Assembly: GCF_900106995.1 (NCBI RefSeq)
Contig: NZ_FNOK01000018.1
Location: 62,001-126,000 of the forward strand
Length of the DNA stretch: 64,000 nucleotides
Source: Saccharopolyspora shandongensis
GTDB taxonomy: Bacteria > Actinomycetota > Actinomycetes > Mycobacteriales > Pseudonocardiaceae
Direction of reading: 5' to 3'
In this document: in pieces, positions 43,143 through 51,372 of the stretch
Layout: every line of letters begins with the position of its first letter
How positions within the stretch are numbered: the first letter of the stretch is position 1
Made by a program: the position numbers and the translations under genes
Notes under the pieces: generated by a model
Databases searched by the model: none
What the model saw: the letters and a program-made list of their open reading frames with translations, nothing else
What the model was told of the DNA's origin: nothing

Positions 43143-43274
43143 TTGGGCGACGTTAACTGGATTCTTCTCGTCCACGATGACAAACCTGTTGGCCCTCGCG
43201 GCTGCCTTCTCGGCTGCATGGTGATGCTGGGCGTCTTCGCGGGCTTCGTGATCCTCGCGCAGTACATGAGATGA
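43143..43274 (+). CDS. Twin-cysteine mini membrane protein, copy 2
   Basis: 43 aa from TTG with GGAGGAG 7 nt upstream. Short strand-like N-terminus (MGDVNWILLVHDDKP), RGCLLGC, one hydrophobic helix and a short end. Same RGCxxGC-helix layout as 7786-7953. Confidence 0.55.
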   Translation: MGDVNWILLVHDDKPVGPRGCLLGCMVMLGVFAGFVILAQYMR

Positions 43275-43484
43275 GAACGTGATTCCAGCAAGGTGCCGCC
43301 CTGCTGCGGGTTCCTCACCGGGACCGGAGTGAATCTGTGTGCCGCGGGCACCACGTCACAGCACACACCAGGTGGTGCTCCTCTCATGTTCCCGTCTCAG
43401 GTTGTTCCTGCGCCGTCGATGACGTCATTACGGAGCCCGTATGACGTGCGGTCGCACCCTGCTCCTCACATCGAAAGGATGGAC

Positions 43485-44018
43485 ATGGCAACTCTGCCTG
43501 AGATCAACCGCAAGTGGAAGTTGACCAGTGAAGCCGAATCCGAGTTGCGCAGCAGGCTGGCAATGGCGGGCTACTACTGCTCCGCCGAGCCGGCAGTCGA
43601 GACCGACATCTACTACTCACAGCCGAATGTGTGGGTGCGCATCCGCGAGCGCGACAACGTCGCCGAGATCGCCTACACCGCCATCCCTGGCTCCACGCGC
43701 GAGATCCAGGTCATGCGCGCCGACATCACCCAGGCAGGAGAAGCCGCTGCGCTGCTAAAGGCAATCGGCGCGGTCGAGCAGGTGCGCGTGGTCAAGACCC
43801 GCGCGATCTTCAAACACCTGGCGCTGGAGCACGCCAGGGTCGTCATCGACCAGATTTCCGGGGTCGGCACCTTCGTGGCAGTCGAGGTCGCGCTCGATGA
43901 TGCAGACGCCCGCGGCGCCGTGGCCAATGTGGAACGCCACCTGCAGCTCGATGAGCTGCCGGTGATCGAACTCCCATACCGGGAACTGGTAACGCGGGCC
44001 GTGACTGTGGCCTCGTGA
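43485..44018 (+). CDS. CYTH-domain protein (CyaB/thiamine-triphosphatase-like)
   Basis: 177 aa. Opens with the CYTH signature in the form PEINRKWKL (E-x-N-x-K instead of E-x-E-x-K), then TDIYYSQPNVWVRIRERDN and paired strands with basic and acidic residues (VRVVKTRAIF, ARVVIDQISGVGTFVAVEV). CYTH enzymes act on triphosphate groups of nucleotides or tripolyphosphate. The substitution in the first Glu pair could affect metal binding. Stop overlaps the next GTG (GTGA), placing a RapZ-C-like reading in the same operon. Confidence 0.75.
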   Translation: MATLPEINRKWKLTSEAESELRSRLAMAGYYCSAEPAVETDIYYSQPNVWVRIRERDNVAEIAYTAIPGSTREIQVMRADITQAGEAAALLKAIGAVEQVRVVKTRAIFKHLALEHARVVIDQISGVGTFVAVEVALDDADARGAVANVERHLQLDELPVIELPYRELVTRAVTVAS

Positions 44019-44125
44019 GCCCGGCAGTACTGGAGGTCCTCACCTGGGGCTACAACCGCACCACCCCGCCGCCGGCCGACCTGGCCATCAACGTCCGCTG
44101 GATCCGCAGCCCACAGGTTTTCCTC
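44015..44125 (+). pseudogene. RapZ C-terminal-domain gene remnant, copy 2
   Basis: GTG overlapping the CYTH gene stop opens VLEVLTWGYNRTTPPPADLA then INVRW, matching the first 25 residues of the intact copy (LLLSFGYSQRVPPPANFSL DVRS in two parts). The similarity ends near 44105 and the frame then runs into the EspC-like gene, so a type VII module appears to have replaced the rest of the gene. Confidence 0.6.
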
Positions 44126-44254
44126 ACGCTGAAGCACAAACGACATCACGGACTGCGCCATTCGCGGGAACGATCCTCGATCAACCCCATATCACTCGGG
44201 CGCGTAATTAGTGTTCGCGACGGTCTGCAGACGATCCGAGAACGGAGCTGCTTG

Positions 44255-44578
44255 GTGGACGGCTTTCGCGTCGACTTGACTGCCTTGACGGGTGCATCGA
44301 AAGGTGTGCGCGACACCATCGAGTCGATGAACGACCGCAAGGTCAGCGACGTCGACTGCCCCGCTGACGCATTCGGCCACGATCGATTGGCCACCACGGT
44401 CGACGAATTCTGCAATCGTTGGAACGAAGGCGTGACGAATCTAACCGACGACGCCAAAGAAGTCTCTGCCCGGCTCGACTACTGCGCGAAGGCGTACCTG
44501 CAGACCGACGAAGCCGCGCGGGCCCATTTCGAGGGCATTGTGCAACGGACCGGTGGCGACGACCCGGCAGCGCAGTGA
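44255..44578 (+). CDS. EspC-like type VII secretion target
   Basis: 107 aa helical-hairpin protein of the EspC / ESX-1 secretion-associated type (GFRVDLTALTGASKGVRDTI, LATTVDEFCNRWNEGVTNLT, SARLDYCAKAYLQTDEAARA). GTG at 44255 with CGGAG upstream; the frame is open further left only because it fuses with the RapZ-C remnant. The stop overlaps the toxin gene's ATG. By family it is a co-secreted partner of the WXG-type protein that follows. Confidence 0.75.
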   Translation: MDGFRVDLTALTGASKGVRDTIESMNDRKVSDVDCPADAFGHDRLATTVDEFCNRWNEGVTNLTDDAKEVSARLDYCAKAYLQTDEAARAHFEGIVQRTGGDDPAAQ

Positions 44579-45798
44579 TGGCTGCTGAACTCGGAACCAC
44601 GAACGATCCGAATGCCCTGATACCTGGCAACGCTGAGGCTGTTCGCGTTACTGCGGCGTCGATGCGCCGCTACGGCGACGCTCTGCAGGAGGCGGGCGAC
44701 GGGCTCAAACGCATCGACAGCTCGGAGGGCTGGGAGGGTGAAGCCGCAGAGCAGTTCCGGTCCGCGTTCGAGGGCGAACCCATCAAGTGGCTGGAAGCTG
44801 GCGACTGCTTCCAGCACTCGGCGGGGGCACTAGAGCAGTACAGCGAGGCACTGACCTGGGCGCAAGGACAAGCTGCCGTAGCGATCCGATTGTGGAACGA
44901 CGGCGAAGCCGCGACCCAACAGGCCAAAGCCGACCACGCCCGAGCAACAGAGCAAGTCGGGCAGCACGTACCGCCCGGAGCAGCAGCTATTGAGGTTGCC
45001 TTCCACGATCCTGGCGAAGCGAAGCGCCAAGCCGCCCGGGAGACTTTGCAGCGCGCCCGCGGCCAGCTCGCAGCGGCCGGAGAGCGCACGGCCGACGTCG
45101 TCGGCCGTGCGCGGGACAAAGCACCCGAAGAGCGAAGTTGGCTCGCGCAGGCTGGGGAAGCGATCGGCGACACTGCCGCGAGCGTGGTCAACGGGCTTGC
45201 CTCTTTCGGCAACGCCGCCATTCGCCACCCCGAATGGGTCGCTGCCCTGGCGGGAGGTGCGGCGCTCACCGTGGTCAGTGCGGCGGGTGAGACCGTCGGC
45301 GTCGCCTTGGATGCCACTGGCGTCGGCGCGGTCGGCGGCATTCCGCTTGGCGCTGCGTCGACAGCTGGCCTGGTTACCGGCATTGGGGCGATGGGGGTCT
45401 CGATGGCAGGGCTCGCCTCCGAAGCCGCGGGTGACGACTCCGTCGAAGTCATCGATACCCATGACGCCGAACCCGCGCCTGCGCCCGCTCTTCCGTGGGA
45501 GGACCCTGCGGTGCAGGAGAAGCTTCCCGCGGAGTGGGGTGATGGCAGCGCTACGAAGAAGGGCGTCGGGCAGCGGTGGCAGGATCCCAGCGATCCCGGC
45601 AGCGGAGTTAGGATCGACCAAGGCAATCCGAACAACTCCCAACCCACGCAGCAGGTCGACCACGTGATCGTCAGAGAGCACGGAAAGGTAATCGGCCGCG
45701 ACGGCGAGCCAATCTCGGGTTCCGTCAAGCAGAACCCCGAAGAAGCGCACATCCCGTTGAGTGAGTGGAAGCAGTGGAAATCGTGGAACCACCCGTAG
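44578..45798 (+). CDS. Type VII-secreted polymorphic toxin
   Basis: 406 aa. The N-terminal 110 residues form a WXG100-like helical domain (SSEGWEGEAAEQFRSAFEGE). A helical, Ala-rich middle contains a long hydrophobic stretch (about residues 215-285, glycine-rich). The last 80 residues (RWQDPSDPGSGVRIDQGNP, VDHVIVREHGKVIGRDGEPI, HIPLSEWKQWKSW) match the polymorphic-toxin C-terminal domain that often follows such N-termini (type 34-like, from memory). The gene overlaps its putative immunity gene by 34 bp. Target activity is not certain. Confidence 0.8.
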   Translation: MAAELGTTNDPNALIPGNAEAVRVTAASMRRYGDALQEAGDGLKRIDSSEGWEGEAAEQFRSAFEGEPIKWLEAGDCFQHSAGALEQYSEALTWAQGQAAVAIRLWNDGEAATQQAKADHARATEQVGQHVPPGAAAIEVAFHDPGEAKRQAARETLQRARGQLAAAGERTADVVGRARDKAPEERSWLAQAGEAIGDTAASVVNGLASFGNAAIRHPEWVAALAGGAALTVVSAAGETVGVALDATGVGAVGGIPLGAASTAGLVTGIGAMGVSMAGLASEAAGDDSVEVIDTHDAEPAPAPALPWEDPAVQEKLPAEWGDGSATKKGVGQRWQDPSDPGSGVRIDQGNPNNSQPTQQVDHVIVREHGKVIGRDGEPISGSVKQNPEEAHIPLSEWKQWKSWNHP

Positions 45799-46172
45799 AG
45801 TCGATCCGCTACCCCGAGATGCGGGCAGAAGTCATCGACGCAGTCCGGTCGCTGTCCGACCTGGACTACCAGCGCCGTGTCTGGATCCGCCATGAGTACC
45901 CCCAAGACGGGTTCTACGACGACCTCACCACAAACGTGAACATCCTCTTCGACGACACGTGCGTGCTTCCCGAACCGGAGCAACGAGTCGGTGTTGTTCT
46001 CCACTTCAGCGAGGTGGAAGCAATCAAGGCACTCGGCGAGGTGCTCGACCCACTCATCGGTGAGCTAGGCGACGCCAGTGATGGTCAGTACCTCGAACAT
46101 CCACAGTGGCCTGAAGTTGTCACCAGGGCGCAGCGGGCATACCAGATTCTCAGCCGACACGAGAACAGATAG
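45765..46172 (+). CDS. SCO4402-family immunity protein
   Basis: 135 aa. The phrases RYPEMRAEVIDAVRSLSDLD, YQRRVWIRHEYP, FYDDLTTNVNILFDDTCVLP and HPQWPEVVTRAQRAYQIL are typical of SCO4402-family proteins, which sit directly after toxins with this C-terminal domain. Start (GTG 45765, or 45774) lies inside the toxin gene. Inferred to neutralise the toxin encoded upstream. Confidence 0.8.
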   Translation: MEAVEIVEPPVESIRYPEMRAEVIDAVRSLSDLDYQRRVWIRHEYPQDGFYDDLTTNVNILFDDTCVLPEPEQRVGVVLHFSEVEAIKALGEVLDPLIGELGDASDGQYLEHPQWPEVVTRAQRAYQILSRHENR

Positions 46173-46270
46173 TGGATCGGAGTCCGCGTAGGGAGCGATG
46201 TCGCCGAACGGGCGCTGGGACCAAAGTCCGCGGCTCCCCGTCTGAACTGGTCTTGATCGCCAAGGCCTCA

Positions 46271-47298
46271 GAGGCTGTTGGGTAACTGGGCGGGCACGTA
46301 GTGCGACGTGGTGTTGATCATGTTTGGTGTGTCGGGATGACAAAAGGATCATCCCCGTCGTGATCTTGTTGTGTGTGCAACTGCGATACCGGCGGGGATG
46401 ATCGCCGTTCATGTTATCCGTCCAGCCTGAGCAATGAGGTGTGGGCTGTCCTGGAACCGTTGATGCCGGTACGAGACCGCCGAAAGGGCGGTGCCGCAAG
46501 GAAATACGGCGATCGTCCGGTGCTGGACGCGATCTTCTTCGTGCTGCGCTCGGGCTGTCAGTGGCGGATGATTCCCCGCGATCTGCTGCCCTGGGACGCC
46601 GCCTACCGCTGGTTTCGGACCTGGACCACAGACGGCACCATCGACCGTGTTCACGACGCGCTGCGCGATCAGGTCCGTTTCCAGGCCGGCCGCCAGGCGG
46701 ACCCGACGGCGGCGGTGCTCGACGCCCAGTCCATCAAAAGCAGCGAGGGTGGCGAAGCGCGTGGGTTCGATATGGGCAAGAAAACGACAGGCCGCAAACG
46801 GCACCTCATCGTGGACACCCTCGGCCTGCTGCTGGTCGTCATGGTCACCTCCGCGTCGGTGCAGGACCGCGTCGGCGGGCGGGAGATCCTGCAACGCCTG
46901 GCCGCCCGCTTCCCCTCGATCGCGCTGGTCTGGGCCGATGGTGGATACGCCAACTCCATCGTCAACGGCCTGCTGGCCTGGGCGAAGGAAAACCTCGGAC
47001 TGGTACTGGAAATCGTCAAACGCAGCGACGAGGCCAAGGGGTTCCGGGTTCTACCGCGTCGCTGGGTGGTCGAACGAACTTTTGGGTGGCTCGTCCGTAA
47101 TCGGCGCCTCGCACGAGACTACGAACGTCTGACTGCCAACTCCGAAACCATGATCAAACTTGCGATGATCCGCCTCATGGCCACCCGGCTGGCCGGCCAA
47201 GCCGTCCGGTGGTCCAACGCCACCGAACGCGAAGCCGCACGCCGACTGACCGTGGAGACCCATCTCGCAGCGTAATCACTCACATACCCAACAGCCTC
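46271..47298 (+). mobile_element. IS5-family insertion sequence, apparently intact
   Basis: 1028 bp with terminal inverted repeats GAGGCTGTTGGGTA (46271-46284 and, reversed, 47285-47298). Flanked on both sides by TCA, matching the 3-bp TNA duplication of the IS427-like subgroup. One full-length transposase gene inside. Inserted 98 bp after the immunity gene. Confidence 0.88.
46373..47275 (+). CDS. IS5-family DDE transposase
   Basis: 300 aa. N-terminal region SNEVWAVLEPLMPVRDRRKG and DAIFFVLRSGCQWRMIPRDL; catalytic D in AVLDAQSIKSS, D in LVWADGGYAN, and E in RWVVERTFGWLVRNRRL. All three acidic residues and the full C-terminus are present, so it is likely active. GTG start at 46373. Confidence 0.9.
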   Translation: MCNCDTGGDDRRSCYPSSLSNEVWAVLEPLMPVRDRRKGGAARKYGDRPVLDAIFFVLRSGCQWRMIPRDLLPWDAAYRWFRTWTTDGTIDRVHDALRDQVRFQAGRQADPTAAVLDAQSIKSSEGGEARGFDMGKKTTGRKRHLIVDTLGLLLVVMVTSASVQDRVGGREILQRLAARFPSIALVWADGGYANSIVNGLLAWAKENLGLVLEIVKRSDEAKGFRVLPRRWVVERTFGWLVRNRRLARDYERLTANSETMIKLAMIRLMATRLAGQAVRWSNATEREAARRLTVETHLAA

Positions 47299-47767
47299 TC
47301 AGACGATCGATCAGGGTGCTGGCTCGGATAGCTCCCGAACGTGTCGAGAAAAAGGACGTTTGACTGGTACTGGTCGACGAGGAGCTCGCCCCACCTCAAC
47401 CCGCGCAAGGCCGTGGCTGCAGTCGCCGACCTCCCCTGGCGGCGTGACGCGCCTGAAGAACCCACACGGATGACGAGGAGACCAACGCACCGGTAACTGC
47501 TGCCCACCACTATTAGCAGTGCGGGCGCCGGCAGTGCCAGGCGTGCATGACCGCGCACACCCCTGTCCTACCGACGCAAGCAGCACGGGACTCCGCGGAC
47601 TGAGGACGAGTTCCGTGCGCTGGCAGATGAGATCTACGCGCAGCGCCGAAGGTGGGCCAAGCTGTGGGCGCCGGAGAACGCCGGTCCGCTGCGCACCGCA
47701 GAGCCGGAAGCCGGTCGATGGCCGAGAAGGTCTTGGCCGACTCACCCGTCTGGCCTGGGCGAACAAA
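47299..47767 (+). other. Decayed coding tract right of the IS5-family element
   Basis: Two plus-strand stretches look coding but lack starts or ends: 47341-47496 (FDWYWSTRSSPHLNPRKAVA, then DLPWRRDAPEEP) and 47563-47700 (KQHGTPRTEDEFRALADEIY, then AQRRRWAKLWAPENAGPLR). The second runs through the terminator hairpin. Both may be remnants of genes displaced by insertion. Confidence 0.35.
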
Positions 47768-47795
47768 AAACCCCTGGCCGTCTGACCAGGGGTTT
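47768..47795. terminator. Bidirectional terminator
   Basis: AAACCCCTGG pairs with CCAGGGGTTT across an 8-nt loop. A-run on the left and U-run on the right allow action in both directions. Shields the regulatory region to the right. Confidence 0.8.
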
Positions 47796-47801
47796 CGCAT
47801 A

Positions 47802-47817
47802 TGTGACTTAGATCACT
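47802..47817. promoter_or_regulatory. CRP/GlxR-like binding site
   Basis: TGTGACTTAGATCACT matches the actinobacterial CRP/GlxR consensus TGTGANNTANNTCACA at all but the last defined position. It lies about 200 bp upstream of the gene at 48022, before a TAATCT -10-like box at 47851-47856. Binding is predicted only. Confidence 0.55.
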
Positions 47818-48021
47818 GAATGACGTGATCGAGTTTTTGGTGATCGGTGCTAATCTGATCGCCGGACACGTTGTGTCCCGATAGGTACACCTCACCACAG
47901 TACTGAACTTGAACAACTCAGACATTAGGGTGAACGCCGGAAACCTGTCAAGACCGAAGTAACGGAGTTCACTCCCTTGGTTGAGGTGCTGCCTCTCGAC
48001 AACCGAACCGAGAGGACGTGC

Positions 48022-48663
48022 ATGGACAGCGTTCGTATCGGCCTGGGGCCGTTCCTGGACTACGTACGCAGCACCCCGCGGGGCTGCGTGGCGATCGTGA
48101 AGTCCCAGCGGCGGATGTACCTCGATCCTGACGGCCAGGGATCGTCGTTCTACGGGCCGTTGTCGGCCGGGCTGCGGCGGGCGGTGAACTCGACCGACCC
48201 GGAGCAGGTCATCGCCGAGGTCGTGAAGCGCTCCCGACCTGAGCAGCGCCGGCACTACGAGGAGCTGCAGAGTGGGTTCGGCCGGTGGTGGTCGAAGACC
48301 AAGGCCAGCGGTGTGCCGGTGGCCTCGACCGAGTGGGTGCGCGCGGAGCTCGCGGTGCGCGTCCTCGGCAGCCGTGAGCCCGGCAGTGGGGTGCTGGGGC
48401 TTCGGTACCGCGACGGCAAGACCGAGGTCGTGCTGCCTTATCTCAAGGAACCCGAACTGGGCCGGGACGCGGCGAACCTCACGCTGCGGATCCTGGAGCT
48501 GCACATGAACGAGCTGCTGCCGGGCGCGATTCCGGTCGTGCTCGACCTGCGCCGGGCCGCGCCGCTGCGATTGCGCAGCAACACCAACCGAGACGACCTC
48601 GACGCCGTGCTGGCCGGCGAAGCCGCCAAGTACGTCACTCACTGGCAGGCCGCTGCGGCCTGA
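48022..48663 (+). CDS. Hypothetical protein, possibly cAMP-receptor regulated
   Basis: 213 aa soluble protein (IGLGPFLDYVRSTPRGCVAI, then basic helical region, VRVLGSREPGSGVLGLRYRD, LRILELHMNELLPGAIPVVL). ATG at 48022 has GAGAGGA 5 nt upstream; a TTG at 47977 is less likely. A long untranslated region with a CRP-like site and a TAATCT box precedes it. No family recognised. Confidence 0.65.
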   Translation: MDSVRIGLGPFLDYVRSTPRGCVAIVKSQRRMYLDPDGQGSSFYGPLSAGLRRAVNSTDPEQVIAEVVKRSRPEQRRHYEELQSGFGRWWSKTKASGVPVASTEWVRAELAVRVLGSREPGSGVLGLRYRDGKTEVVLPYLKEPELGRDAANLTLRILELHMNELLPGAIPVVLDLRRAAPLRLRSNTNRDDLDAVLAGEAAKYVTHWQAAAA

Positions 48664-48754
48664 TCATGACCGCCCTTCTGGGGGTGCGGCCCGCATCGTC
48701 GCGCCGCGCCCTGGGCGTGCAGGTGGAGTTGCTGGTCGACAGAAATGAGGGTGT

Positions 48755-49351
48755 GTGCAGCTCGTCGAACGTTTGAACCAGATCCGGACCCAGATGCGGC
48801 GTGAACTGGCCGATTTCGACCAGGCCGATGATCAGGAGGCGCGAACCGCGTCCGTGGAGGCTTTGATCGGGCTGACCGAGCAGCTGCTGGCCTTCGACGA
48901 CTCGCTGCCGGAATACGCACGGCAGCAGGCCAAAGCGGCCGCACAGGCCAAGGTGTTGCGCGTCAAGCCAGCGATGCTGACCGCGGCGGGAATCTGCGCG
49001 GCCGCCGGGTTGCTGGTGACCGCGACCGTGTTCTGGGGATCGACGCCCGGGATCGCGATCCTGGGCAGCCTGGTATCGCTGTTGCTGGGCTTCCTGCTGT
49101 TCTTCGGAGCCGAGGAGACCGAGGTGCACACAGCGAACGGGCCGAAGGTGCCCTCACCGACATCGCGATGGGCCGCCGCGATCTGCGGTGCGCTCTCGGC
49201 CGTGGCCTTCGTGGCGCTGGCCTGGGGCTGGACCGGCGGCTGGTTCGGATGGCTGGCGCTGCTGGCCACCGGAGTCCCGGCGTTCCTGGTGGCTCTCCAG
49301 CCACTGAACCCGCCGCCCTCAACGGAAGCGGCCAGCTCCACGGCCGCGTGA
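48755..49351 (+). CDS. Membrane protein with N-terminal helix
   Basis: 198 aa from GTG. Residues 1-70 form a charged helix (MQLVERLNQIRTQMRRELAD), followed by four hydrophobic helices in two hairpins (MLTAAGICAAAGLLVTATVF, ILGSLVSLLLGFLLFFG, then AICGALSAVAFVALAWG and FGWLALLATGVPAFLVAL). Co-oriented with the coiled-coil protein that follows. Function unknown. Confidence 0.6.
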   Translation: MQLVERLNQIRTQMRRELADFDQADDQEARTASVEALIGLTEQLLAFDDSLPEYARQQAKAAAQAKVLRVKPAMLTAAGICAAAGLLVTATVFWGSTPGIAILGSLVSLLLGFLLFFGAEETEVHTANGPKVPSPTSRWAAAICGALSAVAFVALAWGWTGGWFGWLALLATGVPAFLVALQPLNPPPSTEAASSTAA

Positions 49352-49405
49352 GCAACCCGGGTACTGCCGCCGTCCGATTCCCGCATCAAACAGAAAGGCC
49401 GCTGG

Positions 49406-50335
49406 GTGTTCCACAACGTTGAGGACTTCGACGACGTCTCCACCAGCCTGCAGACGATCCAGAACGAAATCGACGAGGTCAGCTCCACCGTCCGACAGCA
49501 CCACACGGAGATCAACGACCGGGTTGAGAGCGCCGAGACCGAGAACAACCAGCTGGAACAGCGGCTGGACAAGCTCGACGACCAGCTGCAACAGCTGGGT
49601 GACCAGATCGCGGTCCTGGAACGGCGCGCGCTGACCACCAGCACCAACCGCGCCGACCTCGATACCCGAACCCCCACCGAACGGCGGCTGGCCCGCAGCG
49701 CCCGCCGCGCCAAGGAACTCGAGCGAGAGCTGCTGCCCGAGCACACCCGCAAGTACAAGAAGAACTCGATCTCGACCTTCGAAAACCAGGTCCAGGAACT
49801 CGCCGACAACGAAAGCACCCTGGTCGAAGTGATCGCGGAACTGGCCGGCCTGGCCAAGCGAGACCCACGCACCGCCGAGCACCAGGCCGCCCGGGCCAGC
49901 TACACGCAGGCCAAGACCCAGGTCGAGACCAGCCGCCGCTTCGTCACACCACATCGCCGCCAGGCGATCGAGGACGACCGGGCCACGCTGGCCGCGGATG
50001 CGAAGAAACGCGCCAAGCACGGCGCGGAGATCGACGCGGGCAAGCAGGACTGGTTCCGGCTGTGCAGGGCACTGCGCAACCGGATAAGCAAGGCCATCGA
50101 CAGTGGAGCCGCGCTGCCACCGTGGTTCACCACGGTCCTCGGCCCCACCCCACCTGCGGCCCGGACCGAAAAATGGGTCAACACCGCCACGCTGCTGCTG
50201 GCTTACCGGGCCATGTACGAGGTCACCGACCTGGTCGTCGCGCTGGGCCCCAAACCATCCCGCAACGGCGCCAGCCTGCGCCACACGCTCTACGAGGAAC
50301 TCGAGGACGAGCTGCGCACATACCGCCGGCGGTAG
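49406..50335 (+). CDS. Coiled-coil protein
   Basis: 309 aa. Residues 10-75 form a strong heptad coiled coil (TIQNEIDEVSSTVRQHHTEI, ETENNQLEQRLDKLDDQLQQ), then charged helices and a C-terminal globular part (WVNTATLLLAYRAMYEVTDL, VVALGPKPS). No membrane segment. Paired with the membrane protein upstream. A 21-bp perfect terminator stem ends the unit. Confidence 0.6.
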   Translation: MFHNVEDFDDVSTSLQTIQNEIDEVSSTVRQHHTEINDRVESAETENNQLEQRLDKLDDQLQQLGDQIAVLERRALTTSTNRADLDTRTPTERRLARSARRAKELERELLPEHTRKYKKNSISTFENQVQELADNESTLVEVIAELAGLAKRDPRTAEHQAARASYTQAKTQVETSRRFVTPHRRQAIEDDRATLAADAKKRAKHGAEIDAGKQDWFRLCRALRNRISKAIDSGAALPPWFTTVLGPTPPAARTEKWVNTATLLLAYRAMYEVTDLVVALGPKPSRNGASLRHTLYEELEDELRTYRRR

Positions 50336-50350
50336 GCAGACCGCCTGCCG

Positions 50351-50403
50351 CAACATCCCGAAGCCCCCGCCACGTGGAACACGGCGGGGGCTTCGGGATG
50401 TTG
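50351..50403. terminator. Perfect 21-bp bidirectional terminator stem
   Basis: Arms 50351-50371 and 50383-50403 are exact complements around an 11-nt loop. It separates the convergent genes ending at 50335 (plus) and 50408 (minus). Confidence 0.85.
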
Positions 50404-50407
50404 CCGG

Positions 50408-50821
50408 TCAGCTGCGGCTGTGACTGGTGCGCTTGGCCCCGGTGACCGCAGCGACCGCCGCAACCTCGTCCTCGCCGTAGAAGGTGCGCGCCGAGGAGTG
50501 CGAGCCCAGGCCCGCCGCCTTGGCCAGGGTCGCCAGCGGATAAGGCCGCGGACCGACGAACTCGCGGCCGTAGGCGATCAGCTGCCGCAGCTGGCGATCG
50601 ACCTCGTCCCGCTGGCGCCGCACCCGCTCAATCTCGGTCAGCAGCGGGTCCCAGTCCTCGGCCTCCCAGGCCCCTCGCAAGTTGTGGGCGTAGTCCTCGC
50701 GCAGCTCCCGCACGTGGTCCTGGGCGTCAGCGATCAAGTCGGGCGGGTCACACTGCGCCGGGTCCGTCGGCATCGGGTAGGCCAACGCAGCGATGTGATC
50801 GAAGATATCCGTTCCTGCCAT
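50408..50821 (-). CDS. Small protein with HTH-like C-terminus
   Basis: 137 aa. Helical N-terminal two thirds (DAQDHVRELREDYAHNLRGA, EIERVRRQRDEVDRQLRQLI), then RPYPLATLAKAAGLGSHSSA ahead of EDEVAAVAAVTG, a layout typical of small actinomycete proteins with a C-terminal HTH. ATG at 50821 is supported by a promoter: TTGACG, 19-nt spacer, TAGAGT, then the ATG within 10 nt, so translation is probably leaderless. A palindrome sits between the promoter boxes. Confidence 0.6.
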   Translation of the reverse strand: MAGTDIFDHIAALAYPMPTDPAQCDPPDLIADAQDHVRELREDYAHNLRGAWEAEDWDPLLTEIERVRRQRDEVDRQLRQLIAYGREFVGPRPYPLATLAKAAGLGSHSSARTFYGEDEVAAVAAVTGAKRTSHSRS

Positions 50822-51372
50822 GCATGGCACTCTACGCCACAACTGACGAACTTCGTCAACATTGACGCGTGACGTCATTCTGCTGAAGCGTGCCCCATGT
50901 GTATGCGGGTGTCGGCAAGGAAGCTGTCATCAGCCTCAAACGAGCACGGGCGGACTGCGGCGGCGTCCTCGGCACGCCGATCCCAAGGATTTTGCAGACC
51001 GCCTCTCCGTGGACCAATCGAGTGACAGCTCAGCGACACCAGCTCGCCGCCCGACGATTTCACCGCAACCTTGTCGCGCGGTCGCCGAACGCAATTCGGC
51101 GCGCCCAGGTGGCGACTGGTTCCTCGCTCAGCCGGGCGGCAGGTAGGGGCCCGTGGCCGCCGGGCGAGACGGTGCGCTTGTAGCGGACTACGGAGGTGCG
51201 GCTGCCTCGACTCCTCCGGCGGTCAGGTCGGCGGCTTGGCGCCGGGCCGCCGACCAGCTTCGGAGCCGGGCCTGCTTGCCGTCGACGCGGGTGCAGCAGC
51301 CCAGTAATCCGGCGCGCCGTCCATCTCGGTCAGCAGCGAAACGACCGGCAGCATCCTACTCAGTCACTACCT
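50822..51372. other. Promoter region, otherwise no supported gene
   Basis: The left 50 bp carry the promoter and operator of the minus-strand gene. The remaining 500 bp have only short incoherent open frames. Confidence 0.4.
50844..50858. promoter_or_regulatory. 15-bp palindromic operator inside a promoter
   Basis: TGACGAACTTCGTCA (palindrome around a central base) overlaps the -35 box and spacer of the 50408-50821 promoter, a classical position for a repressor. The gene product itself, with its HTH-like end, is a possible autoregulator. Confidence 0.5.

Noticed and set aside
44670..46004. Minus-strand open frame of about 444 codons
   Set aside because: Antisense to the clearly recognisable toxin and immunity genes.
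47311..48642. Minus-strand open frame of about 443 codons
   Set aside because: Antisense to the 48022 gene and through the terminator at 47768; product lacks any domain.
48832..50356. Minus-strand open frames of about 345 codons over the membrane and coiled-coil genes
   Set aside because: The plus-strand reading gives a coherent coiled coil and membrane helices; the minus reading is Ser- or Gly/Val-repetitive.
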